From NCBI GenBank assembly GCA_964540005.1, contig CAZILN010000233.1, positions 1-11,602 of the forward strand: 11,602 nucleotides of DNA. Reading direction: 5' to 3'. The notes below the pieces were generated by a model, which saw only the letters and a program-made list of their open reading frames with translations, was not told the DNA's origin and made no database searches. A program made the position numbers and the translations under genes. Origin of the DNA: CAZILN01 sp964540005. GTDB lineage: Bacteria; Bacteroidota; Bacteroidia; Bacteroidales; SM23-62. The stretch's first letter is position 1. Each line of letters starts with the position of its first letter. Below are positions 7,127 through 11,602 of this stretch, one piece after another.

Positions 7127-7735
7127 GTGAAGGAATTAATATTTGCCACCCGGAATCCTGATAAGCTAAGGGAAATCCAGGAAATTCTTGCATCAGGATG
7201 TAAGATCCTCAGCCTGGAGGATCTGGGTATGGAGGATGACATCCCGGAGGACCATGATACCCTTGAAGCCAATGCACTTTTCAAGGCCAAATTCATATAT
7301 AGGAAATTTGGAGTTGATTGTTTTGCCGATGATACCGGACTGGAAGTGCAGGCGCTTAATGGAGCCCCGGGGGTTTATTCAGCACGATATGCCTCATTGA
7401 CCGATGAGGTAAACAGGGGTGAGAGCATCTCATCAGCCAACATCAGGAAACTTCTGAATATGCTGGACGGTCAGGCTGACAGGCGGGCAAGGTTCAGGAC
7501 CATTATTGCCCTGGTTCAAAAGGGGGAACATCATTTGTTTGAGGGAATTGTATCGGGACATATCATCGAGGAGTTAAAGGGGAAGGAGGGTTTCGGTTAC
7601 GACCCGGTTTTCTGTCCGGAAGGATCAACCCGTACATTCGCAGAAATGGATCTCAAAGAAAAAAACCTGATTAGCCATCGCGCAAGAGCCATACAAAAAT
7701 TGTCTGAATTTTTGTTACAGGGGTCATTATATTGA
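7127..7735 (+). CDS. rdgB: Non-canonical purine NTP pyrophosphatase, RdgB/HAM1 family
   Basis: A 202-residue enzyme that hydrolyses dITP, XTP and ITP to monophosphates plus pyrophosphate, keeping deaminated purines out of DNA and RNA. All family signatures are present: FATRNPDKLREI (6-17), FADDTGLEVQALNGAPGVYS (66-85) with the catalytic acidic pair D68-D69 followed by ARYA, GFGYDPVF (155-162) and SHR (183-185). Length matches E. coli RdgB (197). The start is GTG at 7127: it places the usual Met immediately before KELIFATRN, no in-frame ATG exists nearby, and the ATG at 7120 is in another frame. It starts 61 bases after the stress-protein stop, so read-through transcription from that gene is possible. 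Confidence 0.95.
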   Translation: MKELIFATRNPDKLREIQEILASGCKILSLEDLGMEDDIPEDHDTLEANALFKAKFIYRKFGVDCFADDTGLEVQALNGAPGVYSARYASLTDEVNRGESISSANIRKLLNMLDGQADRRARFRTIIALVQKGEHHLFEGIVSGHIIEELKGKEGFGYDPVFCPEGSTRTFAEMDLKEKNLISHRARAIQKLSEFLLQGSLY

Positions 7736-7802
7736 TCCCTGAGATCCGGCAGATGAACTGACTCAAAATTCCCGCGAAAACTTTTTACTCTGGCGATAAT
7801 AC

Positions 7803-7810
7803 TAACTTTG
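7803..7810 (+). promoter_or_regulatory. Bacteroidota-type -7 box (TAACTTTG) upstream of porZ
   Basis: TAACTTTG fully matches TAnnTTTG; a T-rich stretch (CTTTTTA, 7781-7787) lies roughly where a -33 element would be but is not a TTTG. Transcription would start near 7815-7819, giving porZ a leader of about 145 nt that contains both GC-rich hairpins and part of the 18-base tandem repeat. Confidence 0.5.
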
Positions 7811-7841
7811 AAAATTATTCGTATTAGTATTGTTGAATCCT

Positions 7842-7886
7842 GCGAGCGCAATCCCCGCTGCTTGCGGCGGGGTAAGCGAGCGCAAT
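7842..7886. repeat. GC-rich hairpin flanked by 11-base direct repeats
   Basis: CCCCGCTGC (7853-7861), TT, then GCGGCGGGG (7864-7872) form a 9-pair stem with one G-U wobble. It is bracketed by identical copies of GCGAGCGCAAT (7842-7852 and 7876-7886). It is closely related to the second hairpin 42 bases downstream, so both are likely members of a dispersed intergenic palindromic repeat family. Confidence 0.7.
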
Positions 7887-7902
7887 AAAAATAATAATAA
7901 AG

Positions 7903-7943
7903 GATCGAAGATTCCTCGCCGCTTGCGGCGAGGAGCTTCAATC
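7903..7943. repeat. Second GC-rich hairpin, related to the first, with an outer stem
   Basis: CCTCGCCGC (7914-7922), TT, GCGGCGAGG (7925-7933) is a perfect 9-pair inverted repeat. An outer arm GATCGAAG (7903-7910) pairs with CTTCAATC (7936-7943) at 7 of 8 positions across a small internal loop, making a 41-base stem-loop. No T-run follows on the plus strand, so it does not look like an intrinsic terminator. Confidence 0.7.
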
Positions 7944-7949
7944 ATCAGA

Positions 7950-7985
7950 CAGGCAAAACCTTGACAACAGGCAAAACCTTGATAA
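7950..7985 (+). repeat. 18-base tandem duplication spanning the porZ start
   Basis: CAGGCAAAACCTTGACAA (7950-7967) is followed directly by CAGGCAAAACCTTGATAA (7968-7985), differing at one base. Each copy supplies a TTG (7961 and 7979) in the porZ frame. The duplication keeps frame because 18 is a multiple of three. Confidence 0.9.
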
Positions 7986-10291
7986 GACCAGGATATACAG
8001 GATCCATTTTTCTGATCAGCATCGGGATACTGCTGAGCATTTTGTCTTTACATGGACAGCTGACAATCGGAGAATGGAGGAGCCACCTGCCCTATATACA
8101 TGCAAAACAGGTAGTTGAGACAGGGGACAGGATCTATTGTTCCACAAGGACGGGCCTGTTTTACTTTGATAAATCGGATCAGTCCATCCACATCATAACC
8201 CGCGTGGATGGTTTGTCTGATTTGGAGATTAATGCCCTGAAATATTCTGAGCATGATGATATCATGGTGATCGCGTACAATAATGGGAACCTGGACCTGA
8301 TAAAAGACGGAATTATAATCAATATACCCGACATTAAAAGGAAACAAATAACAGGAAATAAAAGCATTAATGATATTATGCTCATCGATCAGCTTGCCTA
8401 CCTTTCATGCGGTTTTGGCATTGTGGTGGTAAACCTTGAAAGGGAAGAGATCAAGGACACATATTATATAGGTGAGGAGGGTGGACAGATTGACGTGAAA
8501 TCCATGGCTTTTGACGGGGAGAACCTGTATGCAGCCACTGCGGACGGTCTTTTCAGGGCAGATATCGAAAGCCCAAACCTGATAGATTATAATTACTGGG
8601 AAAAGGTCCCTGACATTCCGAATCATGACGGGATCTTTAATACCGTTGTATTTTTTGATAACAGGATATTTGTCAGCTGTTCAGATGCAGTCAACCAGAA
8701 GGATACAATATACTACTACAGGGACGGAAAGTGGGAGTATTCTGACTATCAACCGTATATCCAGGTAAGAAGGATGGTTGTGAGTAAGGACAGGCTTCTG
8801 GTTGTGACCCGATATTATACGGATGTTTTTAATAAAGAGGGTAGCCGGTTATGGCACATTAATACAATTAATCCCCGGGATGCGATTACAGACCTGGATG
8901 ATGAATTGTGGGTGGCCGATGAAACTGAAGGCCTGACCAGAGTTGAATCGGCCGAAGAGAAGGAAAGGATCATCCCCAATGGCCCTATCAGCAATGAAGT
9001 AGTAAAATTAGCCATCAGCGGCAGTTATATATATTCGGTAGCCGGAGGGGTTGACCTTGCCTGGAACAATGTCTTTAATCATGCAGAACTGAATATTTTA
9101 AAAGAGAATTTCTGGGAAGAAGGATTTGATACCGTTGCCTACCGTGACCTGGTATCACTGGCGGTTGATCCGGGAGATGCGGGGCATGTTTTTGCCGGAT
9201 CCTGGGGCTACGGGCTCCTGGAATTCCGTGATGGCGAACTGGTTGAGGTGTTCAGGGATCATAACAGCAGCCTGCAGACCATCTTTCCCGGCGATTTTTT
9301 CAGGTTGGGAGGATTATGTTTTGACAGGGGGAACAACCTGTGGGTGGGGAATTCAGCTGTTGCAGAAGCTGTTTCGGTGAGACAGCCTGATGGTAACTGG
9401 AAAAGCTTTTCATTCGGGGGCCAGCTGAAAGACCCCCCTGCCATCAGTGATATGATCTGTACGCGCAACAACCATTTCTGGATGATCCTCCCCAAAAATT
9501 ATGGCATGTTTGCATTTACTGTGAATGGGACCATAGATGACGAATCGGATGATGAGTACGAACGGATTTATATCATTGACGCAAACGGCGAAGCTATTTC
9601 AAATAATGTATTCTCCCTGGTGGAGGACCTGGACGGGAATATATGGGTTGGCACCGATAAAGGGGTGGTAGTATATTACAGTCCGGGCCGCGTTTTCAGT
9701 GATAATACCTTCTACGGACAACAGGTGATCGTTCCGCGGAATGACGGAACCGGCCTTGCAGATATACTTTTAGGAACAGAGACTGTTACCGCCCTGGCTG
9801 TGGACGGGGCAAACCGTAAATGGGTGGGAACCGCGAAGTCAGGAGTATTTCTTCTGTCGGAAGACGGACTCGATGAAGTCTACAATTTCACCGCAGAGAA
9901 CAGTCCTTTATTATCAAACGGCATACAGGACATTGCCATTCATCCTTCGACAGGCGAGGTATTTTTCGGCACGGATAAGGGAATTATCTCCTTCCGGAGT
10001 TCGGCTACTGCGGGGAATGACCTGTTCCAGGATGTTTATGTTTATCCCAATCCGGTACGCGAGGACTATGAAGGGGAGATTGTTATCACAGGCATGATCC
10101 GGGAAGCCAATATTAAAATTACTGATATCAGCGGGAACCTGGTTTATGAGACGACATCGCTGGGGGGACAGGCAATCTGGGATGGGAAGTCGTTTTCGGG
10201 TGTGCGGGTTAAGACCGGGGTTTACCTGATCTTCTGTACCAATGAGGACGGATCGCAAACGCATATTACCAAGCTGCTGATAATTAACTAG
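7961..10291 (+). CDS. porZ: Type IX secretion system protein PorZ (beta-propellers plus sorting domain)
   Basis: A 776-residue secreted/surface protein. Seen: a hydrophobic signal segment (about 14-31, ending near HGQ), then TIGEWRSHLPY and TGLFYFDKSDQS ... RVDGLSD, the opening I associate with PorZ; propeller-type repeats such as LYAATADGLFRA (189-200), DLDGNIWVGTDKGVVVY (556-572) and NRKWVGTAKSGVFLL (618-632); and a C-terminal type IX sorting domain (about 692-776: VYVYPNPV, IKITDISGNLVYE, GVYLIF, ending KLLIIN). Family knowledge: in Porphyromonas gingivalis PorZ is part of the outer-membrane attachment complex with PorU, PorV and PorQ and delivers anionic LPS to the PorU sortase. No ATG is available: the first in-frame ATG falls after residue 100, so initiation must use TTG at 7961 or 7979. 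The second choice gives a more compact signal peptide. recO follows on the same strand. Confidence 0.88.
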   Translation: MTTGKTLIRPGYTGSIFLISIGILLSILSLHGQLTIGEWRSHLPYIHAKQVVETGDRIYCSTRTGLFYFDKSDQSIHIITRVDGLSDLEINALKYSEHDDIMVIAYNNGNLDLIKDGIIINIPDIKRKQITGNKSINDIMLIDQLAYLSCGFGIVVVNLEREEIKDTYYIGEEGGQIDVKSMAFDGENLYAATADGLFRADIESPNLIDYNYWEKVPDIPNHDGIFNTVVFFDNRIFVSCSDAVNQKDTIYYYRDGKWEYSDYQPYIQVRRMVVSKDRLLVVTRYYTDVFNKEGSRLWHINTINPRDAITDLDDELWVADETEGLTRVESAEEKERIIPNGPISNEVVKLAISGSYIYSVAGGVDLAWNNVFNHAELNILKENFWEEGFDTVAYRDLVSLAVDPGDAGHVFAGSWGYGLLEFRDGELVEVFRDHNSSLQTIFPGDFFRLGGLCFDRGNNLWVGNSAVAEAVSVRQPDGNWKSFSFGGQLKDPPAISDMICTRNNHFWMILPKNYGMFAFTVNGTIDDESDDEYERIYIIDANGEAISNNVFSLVEDLDGNIWVGTDKGVVVYYSPGRVFSDNTFYGQQVIVPRNDGTGLADILLGTETVTALAVDGANRKWVGTAKSGVFLLSEDGLDEVYNFTAENSPLLSNGIQDIAIHPSTGEVFFGTDKGIISFRSSATAGNDLFQDVYVYPNPVREDYEGEIVITGMIREANIKITDISGNLVYETTSLGGQAIWDGKSFSGVRVKTGVYLIFCTNEDGSQTHITKLLIIN

Positions 10292-10292
10292 T

Positions 10293-10410
10293 TGTTCGCA
10301 AGAAAACGCCAATTTCTGCGTTACGCTTGTTATCAAAATGCTCATTTACACAAGTTAACTCCGCTTTTTCTGACTTCACAAGCCTTGAACTTGGCGTTTT
10401 CTTTCAAACA
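10293..10410. repeat. 118-base element with 20-base imperfect inverted ends between porZ and recO
   Basis: Bases 10293-10312 pair with 10391-10410 at 18 of 20 positions; the inner 13 (AAGAAAACGCCAA with TTGGCGTTTTCTT) are perfect. Inside, TTC (10314-10316) pairs with GAA (10387-10389) and GCTTGT (10325-10330) with ACAAGC (10378-10383), so the whole element could fold into one long stem. It begins one base after the porZ stop and fills most of the 192-base gap before recO. No target-site duplication and no coding frame are seen; it may be a REP/MITE-like repeat or a structured 3' end. Confidence 0.75.
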
Positions 10411-10436
10411 CTGACTTATCCTGCATACAATTAGTA

Positions 10437-10444
10437 TACCTTTG
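10437..10444 (+). promoter_or_regulatory. Bacteroidota-type -7 box (TACCTTTG) for recO
   Basis: TACCTTTG (within TATACCTTTG) fully matches TAnnTTTG and lies 39 bases before the recO ATG, implying a leader of about 30 nt. A clear -33 TTTG is not seen. It suggests recO is transcribed independently of porZ. Confidence 0.5.
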
Positions 10445-10483
10445 TCAGACGAATTACTTAATTGCTTGTAAGTTACAACCCAT

Positions 10484-11209
10484 ATGATCACCACCGTACA
10501 AGGCATAGTCCTGCACCATGTAAATTATAGTGAATCGAGTGTTATTGTCCAGACCTATACCGACCGGTACGGGCGTCTATCCGTGATGATCAACAGCATC
10601 AGGGGAAAAAGGACAAAGTTCAGTATGAATATGATCCAGCCGCTGTCCATGGTCGAGTTCGAGATCTATTACAAACAGAACAGGGAGATCCAGAGGATAA
10701 AGGAGTTCAGCAATCCCTTGCAGTATCACAGCATTCCTTACCGGATCGAGAAAAGCAGCCAGGCTATGTTCATGGCTGAAATACTGTATAAATCACTGCA
10801 GGAGGAGGAGGCCAATACAGCCATGTTCGATTTCCTGGTCAATGCTGTACAGGTCCTTGACCTGCTGGAGAGGAATATCGGTAGTTTTCATGTGGTATTT
10901 CTTATACAACTGTCAAAATTCCTGGGGTTTTTCCCCCGGAACAACTTTAGCGGGGATGTTTGTTTTTTTGATCTGCGTGGGGGACAATTTGCCTCGCTGC
11001 CGCTCTCTCATCCTGATTACCTTGATAAGAAACTATCTTTGTTGATGCATAAATTGTTGAAAATCAATTTGAAAGACCTGGATTCACTGGATTCTGCCGG
11101 CCTGGCCAGGACCGGACTTACCGAGGCATTAGTTGATTATTACAGCCTGCATATTACAGGTTTCGGAAAAATCCGGTCCCTGCCGGTTCTCAGAGAGATA
11201 CTAAGTTAA
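10484..11209 (+). CDS. recO: DNA repair protein RecO
   Basis: A 241-residue cytoplasmic protein of normal RecO length. The N-terminal OB-fold (about 1-80) is recognisable from TVQGIVLHHVNYSESSVIVQ with YTDRYGRLSVM, followed by the helical bundle (about 85-140) and the C-terminal part with FLGFFPRNN ... FFDLRGGQF. Family knowledge: RecO anneals SSB-coated single strands and, with RecR (and RecF), loads RecA at gaps in the recombinational repair pathway. It has a single cysteine, so the four-cysteine zinc site of some RecO proteins is absent. The ATG at 10484 is chosen because the family starts directly with the OB-fold strand. Adjacent to porZ on the same strand but separated by a palindromic element and its own -7 box. 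Confidence 0.9.
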   Translation: MITTVQGIVLHHVNYSESSVIVQTYTDRYGRLSVMINSIRGKRTKFSMNMIQPLSMVEFEIYYKQNREIQRIKEFSNPLQYHSIPYRIEKSSQAMFMAEILYKSLQEEEANTAMFDFLVNAVQVLDLLERNIGSFHVVFLIQLSKFLGFFPRNNFSGDVCFFDLRGGQFASLPLSHPDYLDKKLSLLMHKLLKINLKDLDSLDSAGLARTGLTEALVDYYSLHITGFGKIRSLPVLREILS

Positions 11210-11245
11210 CAAATTACCTGTTTTCAGAACCTGAAAAACGACATC

Positions 11246-11278
11246 TATTGAGTATCTTTCCATCCTCAATAACTTTTT
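11246..11278 (+). terminator. Weak terminator candidate for recO
   Basis: TATTGAG (11246-11252) and CTCAATA (11265-11271) are perfect 7-base inverted repeats with a 12-base loop, followed by ACTTTTT. The long AT-rich loop and weak stem make it marginal, but it is the first hairpin with a T-run after the recO stop. Confidence 0.3.
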
Positions 11279-11370
11279 AAGTTTTGATACGTAGAAGGGG
11301 ATAATTAAGTAAGATATTTTTAGTTGGTAATCATTTCAAATACAAGCATATATTTATTAGATGGTTTATG

Positions 11371-11400
11371 GTTCACTGGTGCAACCAGTGGGCTTTTTTT
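11371..11400 (+). terminator. Strong intrinsic terminator
   Basis: CACTGGT (11374-11380) and ACCAGTG (11384-11390) form a perfect 7-pair stem with a three-base loop, extended by two G-U pairs and one G-C pair (11371 with 11393), and followed at once by seven T residues (11394-11400). It lies about 165 bases past recO, so it ends either the recO transcript or a separate small RNA starting in between. Confidence 0.75.
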
Positions 11401-11430
11401 ATAGTCGTATTCTAGATAGGCATTAACATT

Positions 11431-11457
11431 TCAGATCCGGACCTGGTCCGGGTCTGA
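11431..11457. repeat. 11-pair hairpin without a T-run
   Basis: TCAGATCCGGA (11431-11441), loop CCTGG, TCCGGGTCTGA (11447-11457); one pair is a T-G wobble, the rest Watson-Crick. It is followed by TTATAATATAG rather than a T-run, so it could be a weak terminator, an operator, or a structured part of an untranslated leader for the next gene outside the window. Confidence 0.5.
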
Positions 11458-11483
11458 TTATAATATAGTTTTAATAGGTTCCA

Positions 11484-11518
11484 TCGATCTTTTGAAAAAA
11501 AAAAAGACAAGAGATCGA
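11484..11518. repeat. 7-base inverted repeat enclosing an A11 homopolymer
   Basis: TCGATCT (11484-11490) and AGATCGA (11512-11518) are perfect inverted repeats around a 21-base loop containing eleven consecutive A (11495-11505). On the minus strand the A-run becomes a T-run, but it lies inside the loop, not after the stem. No function can be assigned. Confidence 0.4.
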
Positions 11519-11602
11519 ATGGGAGAATTATTGTTTTTATATAACAGGATATAGATTCATGGGATCAAGCATTTATAATATTTGATGATAGTCAGAAGGC
11601 AG

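Larger units (their letters stand above)
11210..11602. other. Gene-free 393-base stretch downstream of recO
   Basis: No convincing coding frame is present on either strand. The stretch is AT-rich and holds four inverted repeats (listed separately) plus a small TTTTCAG-AAC-CTGAAAA hairpin at 11221-11237. An ATG at 11585 is open to the window edge but covers only six codons and cannot be assessed. Confidence 0.7.

Noticed and set aside
7720..7739. Terminator at the rdgB stop
   Set aside because: GGGGTCA and TGATCCC can pair with one wobble, but no T-run follows and the stem includes the stop codon.
7597..7941. 114-codon minus-strand frame over the rdgB end and the hairpins
   Set aside because: It overlaps the conserved rdgB C-terminus antisense, its first part is translated hairpin repeat, and the protein resembles no family.
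7842..7985. CRISPR-like array upstream of porZ
   Set aside because: The repeats are of different kinds (hairpins and an 18-base tandem unit), with no regular repeat-spacer pattern and no cas gene.
9914..10345. 143-codon minus-strand frame
   Set aside because: It is antisense to the porZ sorting domain and starts inside the palindromic element; no recognisable domain.
11361..11393. tRNA 3' half suggested by GGTTC followed by a paired stem
   Set aside because: No acceptor, D or anticodon arms can be built upstream and a T-run follows directly; an intrinsic terminator explains it.
11585..11602. Possible gene start (ATG) at the right edge
   Set aside because: Only six codons are visible and nothing distinguishes it from chance.

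Overview
The window looks like a chromosomal segment of a Bacteroidota bacterium, probably class Bacteroidia. Three things point there: a PorZ protein with a type IX secretion C-terminal sorting domain, a DUF3098 gene between ftsX and uppP (a layout I recall as typical of the phylum), and several TAnnTTTG boxes, the -7 element of the Bacteroidota primary sigma factor. No phage, transposase, CRISPR array, rRNA or tRNA is visible. GC content is moderate and gene density ordinary.

The genes form two diverging blocks that meet near 6130-6225. Leftward (minus strand, in transcription order) are a large membrane receptor with adenylate cyclase and HD phosphohydrolase domains, a branched-chain aminotransferase (ilvE) 19 bases behind it, then after a 74-base gap with its own -7 box ftsX, a DUF3098 membrane protein and the start of uppP, cut by the window edge. 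DUF3098 and uppP overlap by ATGA. Rightward (plus strand) are a tandem universal stress protein, the dITP/XTP pyrophosphatase rdgB, porZ and recO. A 393-base stretch after recO holds no gene but several hairpins, one a convincing intrinsic terminator.

The most interesting gene is the receptor. Its outside half (signal peptide, beta-propeller repeats, Y_Y_Y domain, one membrane helix) is that of the hybrid two-component sensors of Bacteroidota. Inside the cell the histidine kinase is replaced by a class III cyclase with every catalytic residue in place and adenine-type specificity residues, followed by an HD domain whose YHN-x2-H plus HD motif recalls cyclic-nucleotide phosphodiesterases. One polypeptide may therefore both make and remove cAMP on sensing an external ligand. 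The divergent neighbour is a universal stress protein, a family with known cAMP-binding members in mycobacteria, and a perfect 8+8 base palindrome lies at the receptor's predicted transcription start.

Non-coding structure is concentrated around porZ. Upstream are two related GC-rich hairpins and an 18-base tandem duplication, each copy of which carries an in-frame TTG; porZ has no usable ATG. Downstream, between porZ and recO, is a 118-base element with 20-base inverted ends. The remaining genes are housekeeping: cell-wall lipid recycling (uppP), division (ftsX), amino-acid synthesis (ilvE), nucleotide-pool cleaning (rdgB), protein secretion (porZ) and recombination repair (recO).
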